This document shows, in pieces, positions 16,949 through 25,543 of a stretch of 64,000 nt of DNA. The stretch's first letter is position 1, and every line of letters starts with the position of its first letter. Below the pieces are notes generated by a model that saw nothing but the letters and a program-made list of their open reading frames with translations, was not told where the DNA came from and did not search any database. Position numbers and translations under genes: made by a program. This stretch comes from CAVPHV01 sp963821095 (GTDB lineage: Bacteria > Actinomycetota > Acidimicrobiia > Spongiisociales > UBA5794): NCBI GenBank assembly GCA_963821095.1, contig CAWGCJ010000014.1, forward strand, positions 1 to 64,000, written 5' to 3'.

Positions 16949-17956
16949 TCAGATGGCGATGGGTTCCTTCTCGGGCCGGTTGATCCAGGTGGCTTGGGGC
17001 ACTGTGGGTGCTTGGGGTGGTTTTCGGAAGCGGTCGGGTCGGTTGGCGTAGGCGGCGTTGAGCACTCCTTGGCGTTTCTGGCGGATGATGTCGTCGAGGC
17101 CGTAGTGGACGTTGGCTGGGGTGTTGAGGCCGATACCGGAGTGGCGGTGTTCGTTGTTGTAGTACTCGAAGAAGGTTTCGCAGAATGATCGAGCCGCGGC
17201 GATGTTGGCGAACCGTTTGGGGAAGGTGGGTGAGTATTTCAGGGTCTTGAACTGCGCTTCGGAGTAGGGGTTGTCGTTGGACTGGTGTGGTCTGGAATGG
17301 CTTTGGAGCACGCCGAGGTCGGCGAGGAGTTGACTGACGGTGCGTGACGTCATCGAGCTGCCTCGATCGGCGTGGAGTGTCAACTGGTCGTGGTCGATGT
17401 CGTTGGTGTAGATGGCGTCGGCGATGAGTTGTTCGGCGAGCTTGGCGGATTCTGTGGGGGCGACGAGCCACCCCACTACGTACCGGGAGTAGATGTCGAG
17501 GATCGTGTAGAGATGGAACCAGGTCCATTTGTAGGGGCCGGCGAGTTTGGTGATGTCCCAGCTCCAGACTTCGTTGGGGCCAACCGCGACCAGTTCGGGT
17601 TTGATCAGCGCCGGGCGGCGAGCCTGGGCTCGACGTTCCCTGACCTGGTGACGTTGGCGCAGCAGGCGATACATGGTCGAGACCGACGCCAGGTAGGTGC
17701 CTTCGTCCAACAGGGTGGCCCATATCTGGGCCGGTGCCTTGTCGCAGAACCGTTCTTCGTTCAGGGTCTCGATCACGGTTTCAGCTTCGGTAGCTGTCAG
17801 GGCCCGAGGCGAGCGTCGTGGTATCGCAGGTCCATACCGGGGTCCCTGCCGTTGCCGGTAGTGGCTGGCACGAGATCGTCCGAGGGCTTCACAGGCTCGT
17901 TTACGCCCAACGATGGGAGCGAGTTCGTCGACTGCGGCGTCCAAAATGGCGGTCAC
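16949..17956 (-). CDS. IS3-family transposase OrfB (DDE integrase domain)
   Basis: 335 residues, starting at GTG 17956 overlapping the orfA stop. The N-terminal HTH_21 region (EERFCDKAPAQIWATLLDEGTYLASVSTMYRLLR) precedes an rve-type catalytic core with DDE residues in VWSWDITKL, LTLHADRGSSM and NPYSEAQFKTLKY. NNEHRHSGIGLNTPANVH is the usual C-terminal motif. It looks fully intact. Translation is either coupled through the four-base overlap or reached by frameshifting from orfA; no classical slippery heptamer is obvious. Confidence 0.95.
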   Translation of the reverse strand: MTAILDAAVDELAPIVGRKRACEALGRSRASHYRQRQGPRYGPAIPRRSPRALTATEAETVIETLNEERFCDKAPAQIWATLLDEGTYLASVSTMYRLLRQRHQVRERRAQARRPALIKPELVAVGPNEVWSWDITKLAGPYKWTWFHLYTILDIYSRYVVGWLVAPTESAKLAEQLIADAIYTNDIDHDQLTLHADRGSSMTSRTVSQLLADLGVLQSHSRPHQSNDNPYSEAQFKTLKYSPTFPKRFANIAAARSFCETFFEYYNNEHRHSGIGLNTPANVHYGLDDIIRQKRQGVLNAAYANRPDRFRKPPQAPTVPQATWINRPEKEPIAI

Positions 17957-18348
17957 GATTCGTCGGTGTCCGCGCTCTTTGAGATCTCCTCCAAGAGCGT
18001 GTGCACTTTTCCCTGGACCGTGATCACCGCCTCGGCCTGGGCCAGTTTGGTCTTCAGTCGCTCGTTCTCAGCCCGCAGCTTGGCCACCTCCGAACGGCTC
18101 GGCCCACCCCGACCACCGTCGCTCCGCCCGAGAGCGGCTTTCAACAGGCCCTGGCGATGTTGCCGCCGCCAGTCGGTGATCAAACTCGAGTAGAGGCCTT
18201 CCCTGCGCAAGATGGCGCCCTTCTCGCCGGTCTCGGATGCCCTGTCGTACTCGGCGAGGATCGACAACTTGTATTCCGGACTGAACGACCGGCGCACCGG
18301 ATTCCTCAACGGCCTCCCACTCCCATCACTGGCAACAGCATCATCCAT
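17953..18348 (-). CDS. IS3-family transposase OrfA
   Basis: 131 residues from ATG 18348. Helix-turn-helix region RRSFSPEYKLSILAEYDRASETGEKGAILRREGLYSSLITDWRR, followed by a leucine-zipper-like coiled coil (VAKLRAENERLKTKLAQAEAVI). It binds the element ends and pairs with OrfB. An upstream GTG at 18393 lies within the inferred terminal repeat and is less likely to be the start. A GGAGGAG about 40 bases before the orfB start may aid re-initiation or frameshifting. Confidence 0.9.
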   Translation of the reverse strand: MDDAVASDGSGRPLRNPVRRSFSPEYKLSILAEYDRASETGEKGAILRREGLYSSLITDWRRQHRQGLLKAALGRSDGGRGGPSRSEVAKLRAENERLKTKLAQAEAVITVQGKVHTLLEEISKSADTDES

Positions 18349-18552
18349 ATGCCAAGTATCGGCCCTATAGATCGCTGCCCGCTTGTTTCCCACAACGGTT
18401 CACCTTTGCGGGGGCCGGGTGCCGGGTACTCGGTACCGATTCTCGCCGGCGCCCAAACGCCCACGAGCCGCGATCCTCGGCGCCGGCGAGCCCCAAATTC
18501 GCTCGTCCGCAGCGGTAGAGTCGCCAAACCACAACGTCACCCAGGAGAACCC

Positions 18553-18876
18553 ATGGAGCTGAAGCGGTACGACGAGGTCGAATCCTTCCCTTTCGGCAAC
18601 CTCGAGATCCGAGATATGACACCGAGCGTCTTTCGGGAGGCCAAGATGGCCGAGGTCGAGGTGCCCATCGGCGCCGACAACCCTCCCTACGCTGCTGCCG
18701 AGAACGAGAAGGTCTACGTCGGGATGAGCGGCGACATCGAGTTCAAGGTGGCCGGAGAGAGCGTCCGGATCCGTCGCGGGGACGTGCTGGTCATCAATCG
18801 CGGAGAGCAGTACAGCTACCACAACGGGGGCTACGAGCAGGGCCGCCTGTTTGTTATCCAAGCTCCGGCGGTCTGA
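18553..18876 (+). CDS. Cupin-domain protein
   Basis: 107 residues. A single cupin barrel is suggested by EKVYVGMSGDIEFKVAGESVRIRRGDVLVINRGEQYSYHNGG. The usual first-motif His residues are largely absent, so metal binding is doubtful. Start ATG 18553 has AGGAG seven bases upstream. It lies downstream of the IS element and may read from its own promoter in the 158-base gap. Function unknown; could be a small-molecule binding or isomerase protein. Confidence 0.78.
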   Translation: MELKRYDEVESFPFGNLEIRDMTPSVFREAKMAEVEVPIGADNPPYAAAENEKVYVGMSGDIEFKVAGESVRIRRGDVLVINRGEQYSYHNGGYEQGRLFVIQAPAV

Positions 18877-18885
18877 TCGGAACGG

Positions 18886-19551
18886 CTACCGGGCGAGCGG
18901 GACGACGTAGAGGTACGCCGCAGTGAAGTGGACGACGGACGCAATCACCACAAACACGTGAAATAGTTCGTGATATGAGAACACCCGGGGCCAGAGGCGG
19001 GGCCGGTTCGTGACGAGAAACACCATGCCGATGGTGTAGAGCAACCCACCGGCGGCGAGCAAAGCAACGGTGATCCAGCCCGCCTCGTTGGCGATCGGGA
19101 TCATCAGCGGCAGCGACAACCATCCGAGCGTCGTCATGAGGGCGATCGAGAAGTTGAACTGCTCGCGTGGGAAGAAGGCGATGTGGCCGATGCCAAATAC
19201 GGCAATTCCCCAGCAGACGCCGAGGCAGAGCCAGCGCAGCCAGCCATCGAATAGGATCACCGCAAATGGGGTGAATGTGGCGGCGATCAGGACAAAGATC
19301 ATGGAGTGGTCGAGTCGCTGCATTCGCTTCTTCCAGGCGTCTGCCCAGGGGATGGAGTGGTAGAGCGAACTGGTTGTGTAGAGCGCCATCAGGCCGAGCC
19401 CAAAGACCACAACGGCGGCTCGGCTCGGCCATGAGGGGGCTCGGAGCAGGAGGAAGATCGTCCCGGCAATGGCGGCAAGTGCGGCGCCGCCATGGAGAAA
19501 CCCACGGACGGGGTTCTGCATTTTGCCGAGGGTGAAACGGGTGTGATGCAT
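18886..19551 (-). CDS. Hemolysin III / PAQR family membrane protein
   Basis: 221 residues with seven hydrophobic helices. The conserved zinc-site elements of the HlyIII/PAQR family are present: TTSSLYHSIPW after the second helix, RLDHSMIFVLIAATFTP in the third, and FSYHELFHVFVVIASVVHF in the last. Members are hydrolase-like or receptor-like membrane proteins; 'hemolysin' is a historical name. TGAGAG precedes ATG 19551. It converges on the cupin gene and is divergent from the AtuA-like gene. Confidence 0.93.
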   Translation of the reverse strand: MHHTRFTLGKMQNPVRGFLHGGAALAAIAGTIFLLLRAPSWPSRAAVVVFGLGLMALYTTSSLYHSIPWADAWKKRMQRLDHSMIFVLIAATFTPFAVILFDGWLRWLCLGVCWGIAVFGIGHIAFFPREQFNFSIALMTTLGWLSLPLMIPIANEAGWITVALLAAGGLLYTIGMVFLVTNRPRLWPRVFSYHELFHVFVVIASVVHFTAAYLYVVPLAR

Positions 19552-19657
19552 GACTCTCAGTATGGCTTATGTGGCGATTGTCCGCTACGGCGGCAATTAT
19601 TGGGCGCCGGCTCTGATTCCATCGACCGGCCGGGCGGCGTTCTGAAGGAGGTCGATC

Positions 19658-21415
19658 GTGACTGCGGATGTGCTGCGTATCGCCAACTGCTCGGGTTTCT
19701 TCGGGGACCGTCATGCGGCGGCACGAGAGATGGTCGGTGGCGGTCCAATCGACGTGCTCACCGGCGACTACCTGGCCGAGCTGACTATGGCGATTCTGAT
19801 GCGGCAACGGATGAAGGACCCGGCAGCCGGGTACGCCCGCACCTTCCTCACCCAGATGGAAGAGGTGCTCGCCGACTGCGTCGGGCGCGGCATCAAGGTG
19901 GTTGCCAATGCAGGCGGGTTGAACCCAAGCGGGCTTGCCGCGGCGGTGCAGGAACTCGCCACCCGGCTCGGTGTCTCGATCACCGTGGCCACGGTCACCG
20001 GCGATGACCTCATGCCCCGAGCCGGCGAGTTGAGCGGCGAGCTCACCAACATGGCGACGGGGGAGCGCCTCGAAAACCGAGGGCTGACCTTGGTGACGGC
20101 CAACGCCTATCTCGGCGGTTGGGGAATTGCAGCCGCGCTCTCTCGGGGCGCCGACGTCGTGGTGACGGGCAGGGTCACGGATGCCGCGCTCGTAGTCGGC
20201 CCGGCGGCTTGGCGATTCGGCTGGGAGCGAGACGATTGGGATGCCCTCGCCGGCGCCGTCGTCGCCGGGCATGTCATCGAGTGCGGCGCCCAGGCCACCG
20301 GCGGCAACTACAGCTTCTTCGCCGAGGTGCCCGGCATCGACCGGCCCGGGTTCCCGATTGCCGAGGTCCACTCGGATGGGAGTTCGGTCATCACCAAACA
20401 TCCCGGCACCGGTGGACTCGTCTCGGTTGGCACGGTGACGGCACAACTTCTCTATGAGATCGGCCCTCCGGGCTACCTGAACCCGGATGTCGTGGCGAGG
20501 ATCGACACTGTTGAACTCCATCAGGATGGGCCGGATCGAGTGGTGATCGCCGGCGTGAGGGGAGAGCCGCCGCCGCCGACGACCAAGGTGGCCGGCACTG
20601 CCCTGGCAGGCTTCCGCAACTCATTCACCTTTGTCCTCGCCGGGCTCGACATCGAGGCGAAGGCGGCGATGGTTGAGTCGGCGTTGTGGGCTGAACTCGG
20701 TGGCAAAGAGCGATTCACCGCCGTTGATGTGCAGTTGCTGCGCACCGACCAGGAGAACCCCGTCTCCAACGAGGCGGCCTTCGCTCACCTGAAAGTCACC
20801 GTGATGGATCCGGACCGGCTCAAGGTCGGCCGTATGTTCTCCAATGCCGCCGTGGGCCTTGCGTTGGCCAACTACCCGGGGTTCACCATGACGGCTCCTC
20901 CGGGACCGGAGTCGCCAAACGTCGTGTACTGGCCTGCCCTCGTGGCCCAGCCGCCGAGCTTCGTCACCGTCGACGGCGAGACGGTCGAGGTTCCACCGAC
21001 TGTGGCCGCTCGTGCCGCGACGGCCGTCGACCCGGGTCGACTCCCGGAGGTTGCTGCGTCGGCCTTGGCTGGCGATGACGTGGTGGTGGCCCCGATCGGC
21101 AGGGTGGTCGGGGCGCGGTCCGGCGACAAGGGCGGAGATGCCAACCTCGGCGTGTGGGCCCGCAACGACACCACATACGCGTGGCTCGATGCCTTCCTGA
21201 CTACCGAGCGGCTGCAGGGACTGCTCCCGGAGACGGTCGGCCTCACCGTGGAACGGTACCGGCTACCGAACCTGCGAGCGATCAACTTCGTCCTAGTTGG
21301 GTTTCTCGGTGAGGGGGTGGCTTCTTCGTCCAAACTCGATCCGCAGGCGAAGAGTCTGGGGGAGTATTTCCGGGCGAAGCTGGTACCGATACCCGAGGGC
21401 CTACTCGCCTACTGA
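19658..21415 (+). CDS. AtuA-like (acyclic terpene utilisation) family protein
   Basis: 585 residues. The long N-terminal DUF1446 domain is recognised from IANCSGFFGDRHAAAREMVGGGPIDVLTGDYLAELTMAIL, GIKVVANAGGLNP, GRVTDAALVVGPAAW and HVIECGAQATGGNYSFF. The C-terminal about 110 residues (VVAPIGRVVGARSGDKGGDANLGVWAR…INFVLVGFLGEGV) form the second AtuA module, here fused in one chain. The family is linked to citronellol/geraniol catabolism in Pseudomonas, but single fused copies are widespread with unproven roles. GTG 19658 has a strong GAAGGAGGT upstream. Confidence 0.88.
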   Translation: MTADVLRIANCSGFFGDRHAAAREMVGGGPIDVLTGDYLAELTMAILMRQRMKDPAAGYARTFLTQMEEVLADCVGRGIKVVANAGGLNPSGLAAAVQELATRLGVSITVATVTGDDLMPRAGELSGELTNMATGERLENRGLTLVTANAYLGGWGIAAALSRGADVVVTGRVTDAALVVGPAAWRFGWERDDWDALAGAVVAGHVIECGAQATGGNYSFFAEVPGIDRPGFPIAEVHSDGSSVITKHPGTGGLVSVGTVTAQLLYEIGPPGYLNPDVVARIDTVELHQDGPDRVVIAGVRGEPPPPTTKVAGTALAGFRNSFTFVLAGLDIEAKAAMVESALWAELGGKERFTAVDVQLLRTDQENPVSNEAAFAHLKVTVMDPDRLKVGRMFSNAAVGLALANYPGFTMTAPPGPESPNVVYWPALVAQPPSFVTVDGETVEVPPTVAARAATAVDPGRLPEVAASALAGDDVVVAPIGRVVGARSGDKGGDANLGVWARNDTTYAWLDAFLTTERLQGLLPETVGLTVERYRLPNLRAINFVLVGFLGEGVASSSKLDPQAKSLGEYFRAKLVPIPEGLLAY

Positions 21416-21801
21416 GCGCCGCGTCCGATGCCGGCGCGCTTGAGGACCGCAGCCGGAACCCCGGCTTCACGCCATGCGGTGTAGGAGATCCCCTTGCGAG
21501 CGGAGTACGCCCCGGCGTATTCGACGAACCCGTCCTCGAGCGTTGCGAGGTCGGCCGCATCGGCCAGCTGGGCGAGCTGGGTTTCGATATCGATTCGCTG
21601 TTGGATCAGGTCGAGACGCTTCAGCGGATCCGTCTCGTCGCCGATGCGCACGTCGACCTGTTCGAGGCGATTGGTCAACGTTTCGGGGGTGACCGGGCGG
21701 CCGGGGCGCCGCGTCCCGAGTGCCTCGAGGTAGCGCTTCAGGGCCCGAGACTGGCGGCGACCTTCGGCGAGCGCTGCCTTGTGTTCATCTGACATGGCCA
21801 T
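21409..21801 (-). CDS. Conserved-looking hypothetical protein, mostly helical
   Basis: 130 residues. A Lys/Arg-rich N-terminus (EHKAALAEGRRQSRALKRYLEALGTRRPGRP) is followed by a long heptad-like helix (LTNRLEQVDVRIGDETDPLKRLDLIQQRIDIETQLAQLAD). The C-terminal domain (FVEYAGAYSARKGISYTAWREAGVPAAVLKRAGIGRG) looks like a small helix-turn-helix. DNA binding is a guess. ATG 21801 has GGAGGT five bases upstream. It converges on the AtuA-like gene and overlaps it by seven bases. Confidence 0.72.
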   Translation of the reverse strand: MAMSDEHKAALAEGRRQSRALKRYLEALGTRRPGRPVTPETLTNRLEQVDVRIGDETDPLKRLDLIQQRIDIETQLAQLADAADLATLEDGFVEYAGAYSARKGISYTAWREAGVPAAVLKRAGIGRGAQ

Positions 21802-21904
21802 GAAGTACCTCCGGGACAGGAAGAATCGGGTGCCCGGCCAATACTGGCACGGGAACGGAGCGTACGGGCCGGCTCGTTACTCCAATAGAGTGGGAGCAAC
21901 TCCT

Positions 21905-22687
21905 ATGAAACCAAAAGAGATCATCAAGCAACCGCTCTACCGGGTGTACGAGACCCGGCTGCTCGGTCACATGGATCGTTCCCGCTTGCCGCGGCACATC
22001 GGCGTGATTCACGATGGTCATCGGCGCTACGCCCGTGCCGAGCGGTTGCCCGACTACGCGGCCAGCTATCGGGTCGGTATGAGCAAGTTCATCGACTTCC
22101 TCCACTGGACGGACGAATTGGAGATAGAGGCCGTCACCTGCTGGCTGCTGTCGACGGAGAACCTGGAGCGCCCGGCTGAGGAGCTGGAGCCCTACTACGA
22201 CGTGCTGATCGAGCTCTTCGAGAGCATTCCGGAGGCGGTGCAGGGTCACGATGTGAAGGTTGCCTTCATCGGAAGTCTTGATTTGCTGCCGGCTCGGCTG
22301 GTCGAGGCGGCCAAGCGTCTCTCTGAGAAGTGCGGAACCGGAAAACGCAGGATCACGATCGCCCTCGCCTACGGCGGCAGGCAGGAGATCATCGACGCCG
22401 TGCGCGATCTGGTCGGCAAGTTGGCTGCGAACGGTGCCGCGCCGGAAGAGATCGCCGCCGGGATCGACGCCACCTCGTTGGCCAGCCATCTCTACACCGC
22501 AGACCTCCCCGACCCCGACCTCGTCATCCGTACCAGCGGCGAAGCCAGACTCTCCGGCTTTCTGCTGTGGCAATCTGCCTACGCGGAGTACTCGTTTGTC
22601 GATGTGTACTGGCCGGCCTTCCGGCGGGTCGATTTTCTCAGGGCGTTGCGCGATTTCTCCCTGCGCAATCGTCGCTACGGCAAGTAG
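21905..22687 (+). CDS. Short-chain Z-isoprenyl diphosphate synthase (UppS family)
   Basis: 260 residues of the cis-prenyltransferase family, adding isopentenyl units in Z configuration to an allylic diphosphate. Catalytic Asp lies in IHDGHRRYAR (about 35-44). Downstream motifs are LSTENLERP, ITIALAYGGRQEIIDA, and the diphosphate-binding DPDLVIRTSGEARLSGFLLWQSAYAEYSFVDVYWPAFR. The usual DGNRRWA reads DGHRRYA, so the conserved Asn is His. Size and N-terminal shape resemble the mycobacterial Rv1086 Z-farnesyl diphosphate synthase more than long-chain UppS. A GGGAG precedes ATG 21905 by nine bases. Confidence 0.9.
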   Translation: MKPKEIIKQPLYRVYETRLLGHMDRSRLPRHIGVIHDGHRRYARAERLPDYAASYRVGMSKFIDFLHWTDELEIEAVTCWLLSTENLERPAEELEPYYDVLIELFESIPEAVQGHDVKVAFIGSLDLLPARLVEAAKRLSEKCGTGKRRITIALAYGGRQEIIDAVRDLVGKLAANGAAPEEIAAGIDATSLASHLYTADLPDPDLVIRTSGEARLSGFLLWQSAYAEYSFVDVYWPAFRRVDFLRALRDFSLRNRRYGK

Positions 22688-22703
22688 CCCGTAGCCTGCC
22701 GAG

Positions 22704-24050
22704 ATGCGTTTGCTCATTGCCGTGGCGTGTTGTCTTGTCCTCGCGGCGTGCACGTCTTCGACCGACGACGCGGCCGAGGAATCCCCGGCTACTGCAGCGC
22801 CGACCGCAACACTGGCACCGACCACAACGACGACCACGCTCCCACCCCGGCAGGCGTTGTGCCTCTCCGCCGCCGAGCAACTGGCGGTCCACGGTGGCGT
22901 CGCCATCCACGTCACCGATATGGCGGGCCAGGAGCTCGGCGTATTCGGCGCCGACGACGAGATCCTTGCTGACGTAGCGCCGGTCGGATCCGAATTGCGG
23001 TTCACCTATCACGCTCCAGACGGGACACCAACCGAGGTGAGTTGGACGCAGACGGTGGCAGGCGATCCCGGGTGGGATGAGGTCGAGCAGCCCTGGCGAG
23101 AAGATGGTGTTGCGGAACAGATCGTGCTCGGCTGGCAGGTCGGCACCAATCAACAGACCCACCTCGGTCAGCTGGCGGCGGCGCCGCAGGTGAACGTGGT
23201 CTCGCCGATCTGGTGGCACATCGTGGACGACGGGTCGCTCGAAGACCGATCCAACCCGGATTACGTCGCGGCAGCCGCCGAACGCGGTGTCACGTTGTGG
23301 CCGGCAATCCAATCGTTGGACGCCGAGGCTGTCGCGGCGTTCTTGACAGGTGACGGTGGGCCTCAGGCGGCGGCCGCTGACGTTGCGGCCCGTGCCGCCG
23401 CGGCCGGCGTGGCCGGGGTCAACGTCGACATCGAGGGTTACAACGCCGACGAGGCGCAGCTCGTCGTCGAGTTTGTCTCCGGGCTCACCGAACGCGTCCA
23501 CGAGTGGGGTGGTGTGGTGTCGGTCGATGTGGTGCCCCGGTCCGATCTGTGGGAGGTCACGCCGGAATCGTACGAGTTCTGGTCGACCGCGCCGCTGCGC
23601 CGTGAGCTGGCAGCAGCCTCGGACTTCGTGATCCTGATGGCGTACGACCAGCACAACCCGCTCCGCCCGGCGGGTCCGGTGGCCGACCCCGGGTGGGTCG
23701 AAGAGGTGCTGGCCTATGAGTTGCGTTACTCCGATCCTCACCGGGTGATCCTTGGGGTGCCGATGTACGGGCGGATATGGAACGAAGCGGACATCGACTC
23801 GCCCCGGGCCGTTGGTATCGGCGCCATCGTCGCTACGGCCGCCGCCGGCGAGGTGCAGAACGACCCCCAGTTCTTGGTCCCGCGGGTGGAACTTGGCGAC
23901 GGTCGCTTCACCTGGCTCGAGGACTACACCGCGTTCAGAGTCCGCGCCGGCCTGGTGCCCGAGTACGGGCTGAGCGGCTGGGCGGCGTGGCGACTCGGCC
24001 TCGATACACCGGAGGCGTGGAACCAGTTGAACCCCATGTTGGACGGCTGA
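22704..24050 (+). CDS. Lipoprotein with a GH18-type domain
   Basis: 448 residues. Signal peptide with lipobox VLAAC (Cys 16), then a Thr/Ala/Pro linker. Residues about 140-445 match the glycosyl hydrolase 18 fold of the SleL/YaaH type: GVAGVNVDIEGY holds the catalytic Glu, SVDVVPRSDLW, ILMAYDQHNPLRPAGPVADPGWVEEVL and ILGVPMYGRIWN follow. These enzymes cleave N-acetylglucosamine-containing glycans, so peptidoglycan turnover outside the membrane is the likely role. TAGCCT at 22692-22697 lies six bases before the ATG with no Shine-Dalgarno, suggesting leaderless expression. Confidence 0.88.
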   Translation: MRLLIAVACCLVLAACTSSTDDAAEESPATAAPTATLAPTTTTTTLPPRQALCLSAAEQLAVHGGVAIHVTDMAGQELGVFGADDEILADVAPVGSELRFTYHAPDGTPTEVSWTQTVAGDPGWDEVEQPWREDGVAEQIVLGWQVGTNQQTHLGQLAAAPQVNVVSPIWWHIVDDGSLEDRSNPDYVAAAAERGVTLWPAIQSLDAEAVAAFLTGDGGPQAAAADVAARAAAAGVAGVNVDIEGYNADEAQLVVEFVSGLTERVHEWGGVVSVDVVPRSDLWEVTPESYEFWSTAPLRRELAAASDFVILMAYDQHNPLRPAGPVADPGWVEEVLAYELRYSDPHRVILGVPMYGRIWNEADIDSPRAVGIGAIVATAAAGEVQNDPQFLVPRVELGDGRFTWLEDYTAFRVRAGLVPEYGLSGWAAWRLGLDTPEAWNQLNPMLDG

Positions 24051-24065
24051 GTGCCGAGGGTCTGG

Positions 24066-24752
24066 TCACCGAGTCCGCAGCGAAGGCATTAGGTGTTCCT
24101 GATCGTTGAACGCCCGCAAGCTGAAGACGTGCTCGCCGGCCAGTGGCACCGTGCTGATGCGGGCCAGCGAGGCGTGGCCGAGCACGAAGCGCTCCCACTC
24201 CCATGGCGTTGGTTCGGCGCCGAGCAGGAATCCAAGTGCGGTCGAGTTGGTACCGGCGTGGGCAACGATCACGATCCGCTTCGGGTCCGTGTCCACGTGC
24301 CAGAGGTGGGGTCGCCCGCGGTCGTCGGGCCTGACGGACCGGTCGGCGAGGATCCGGGTCATCGCCGAGGTGATCCGATCGTGGAAATCGCGGAAGCGCT
24401 CGCCTCCGGCGAGGCCCTCCCACCATTCTTCAGGGCTGCGGTCCCGGCTCTCGGCGAAGATTCGGTGTACATCCTCGGCCTTGATGCCTTGCCACTCGGG
24501 CAGCCGCAATTCGGTGAGCCCATCGATGGTCGTCGGCGTGATCCCGGTCGCCTCCACCAGCGGTGCCGCGGTCTGCTGAGCTCGCAGCGCCGGCGAAACC
24601 AGGATCTCGCTGATTGGAGTCGTGTCGTTGGCAAGCCGCTCCGCGGCGAGGCGAGCCTGTTGCTCCCCGAGTTCGGTGAGGTACGGATTGGATTGGTTCA
24701 GCTCGTCGACGCTCCACGCCGGCTGTCCATGACGGATGAAGATGAATTCCAT
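24066..24752 (-). CDS. Histidine phosphatase family protein
   Basis: 228 residues. The phosphohistidine signature EFIFIRHGQPAW is at the very N-terminus, and the second catalytic His is in VIVAHAGTNSTALGFLLG. LVSPALRAQQTAAPL and GLTELRLPEWQG complete the phosphoglycerate-mutase-like core. The substrate is unknown. I chose ATG 24752 because the minus-strand hexamer TACTCT (24760-24765) is seven bases upstream, matching the local leaderless pattern; an in-frame start 30 bases earlier is less likely. It converges on the GH18-like gene. Confidence 0.9.
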   Translation of the reverse strand: MEFIFIRHGQPAWSVDELNQSNPYLTELGEQQARLAAERLANDTTPISEILVSPALRAQQTAAPLVEATGITPTTIDGLTELRLPEWQGIKAEDVHRIFAESRDRSPEEWWEGLAGGERFRDFHDRITSAMTRILADRSVRPDDRGRPHLWHVDTDPKRIVIVAHAGTNSTALGFLLGAEPTPWEWERFVLGHASLARISTVPLAGEHVFSLRAFNDQEHLMPSLRTR

Positions 24753-24806
24753 GGCCGAGAGAGTACTGAGCCGCCACCCCAATCACCCGCCCCCAGCGCC
24801 GAAACC

Positions 24807-24867
24807 CACCCGTTCCTGCGTGGTTGGCGTACGCGGTTTCTAGTACCTGAGCCACGCCGGAACAGGT
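24807..24867. repeat. Imperfect long palindrome
   Basis: Fifteen-base arms (CCCGTTCCTGCGTGG and the complement of CCACGCCGGAACAGG) pair at 13 of 15 positions around a loop of about 30 bases. The 5' arm resembles those of the palindromes at 35827-35876 and 52336-52383. Confidence 0.5.
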
Positions 24868-24883
24868 AAGGGACCCTGCAAAT

Positions 24884-24916
24884 GAATCGAAGCCGCCAAA
24901 TTGGCGGCTCCGATTC
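24884..24916 (+). promoter_or_regulatory. Long hairpin upstream of pyrE
   Basis: GAATCG-a-AGCCGCCAA faces TTGGCGGCT-c-CGATTC: 15 paired bases with a single mismatch and almost no spacer at the centre. No T-run follows. It lies upstream of the apparent pyrE -10 (TACGCT, 24954-24959), so it would be a DNA-level operator or a terminator for transcription arriving from upstream rather than part of the pyrE leader. Confidence 0.45.
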
Positions 24917-24994
24917 GGGCTTAGACGGGAGGTAGGAAGGCATCCTGTCTGACTACGCTATCGGCACTCCGCACCACGAACCTTGAGAGGTTTC

Positions 24995-25543
24995 TTGGAG
25001 AACTTCGAGAATTCCCGAAAAGCCCTGGTCACGCATCTCAGAACACACGCGCTGCGGACGGATGGACCCTTTGTTTTGGCGTCCGGCGAAGTGTCCGACT
25101 GGTACGTCGACGGCCGTCAGACCACATTCGATGGCTACGGAGCCCGCCTGGTTGGTGCCTGCATCGCTGCGCTTCTCGACGATGAGGTGACTGCCGTCGG
25201 CGGGATGACGATGGGCGCCGATCCGATTGCGGTTGCCGCCGCCGTGATGGCGGAGCGGCCCCTCAAAGCGTTCTCCGTTCGGAAGGCCGCCAAGAACCAC
25301 GGAACGGGCGGTCGCCTGGTTGGGCCGGTGGGACCCGACGACCGAGTCGCCGTGGTCGAGGATGCCACCACGACGGGTGCGTCCGCTGCCGCCGCTATCG
25401 CCGCGCTGCGTGGAGAGGGTGTTGCCGTGATCCAGGCGATCACGCTCGTCGACCGCTCGTTCGGAGCTGCCGGCGCGGTCATGGAGGAACTCGGAGTACC
25501 GTTCCTTTCTGTGGTGACCCTCGAAGACCTCGGCGTCGAGTGA
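24995..25543 (+). CDS. pyrE: Orotate phosphoribosyltransferase
   Basis: Transfers ribose-5-phosphate from PRPP to orotate in pyrimidine synthesis. About 182 residues. Visible are FVLASGEVSDWYVDGRQTTF, the VGGMTMGADPIAVAAAVMA segment, KAAKNHGTGGRLVG and the PRPP-binding loop VAVVEDATTTGASAAAA. The start is unclear: TTG 24995 has GAGAGG closely upstream and gives MENFENSRKALV; TTG 24983 is an alternative. No other pyr genes are nearby. Its stop overlaps the next gene (TGATG). Confidence 0.93.
   Translation: MENFENSRKALVTHLRTHALRTDGPFVLASGEVSDWYVDGRQTTFDGYGARLVGACIAALLDDEVTAVGGMTMGADPIAVAAAVMAERPLKAFSVRKAAKNHGTGGRLVGPVGPDDRVAVVEDATTTGASAAAAIAALRGEGVAVIQAITLVDRSFGAAGAVMEELGVPFLSVVTLEDLGVE

Larger units (their letters stand above)
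16895..18394 (-). mobile_element. IS3-family insertion sequence (about 1.5 kb)
   Basis: Contains overlapping orfA and orfB of an IS3-type transposase, both intact. The proposed ends are imperfect inverted repeats beginning TGTG on both sides (TGTGACATAAATCGGTGCGG at the left; the complement of the right end reads TGTGGGAAACAAGCGGGCAG). They match at a little over half of positions. I could not identify a clean target duplication, so the exact boundaries are approximate. It lies between the 50-residue protein gene and the cupin gene. Confidence 0.8.
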
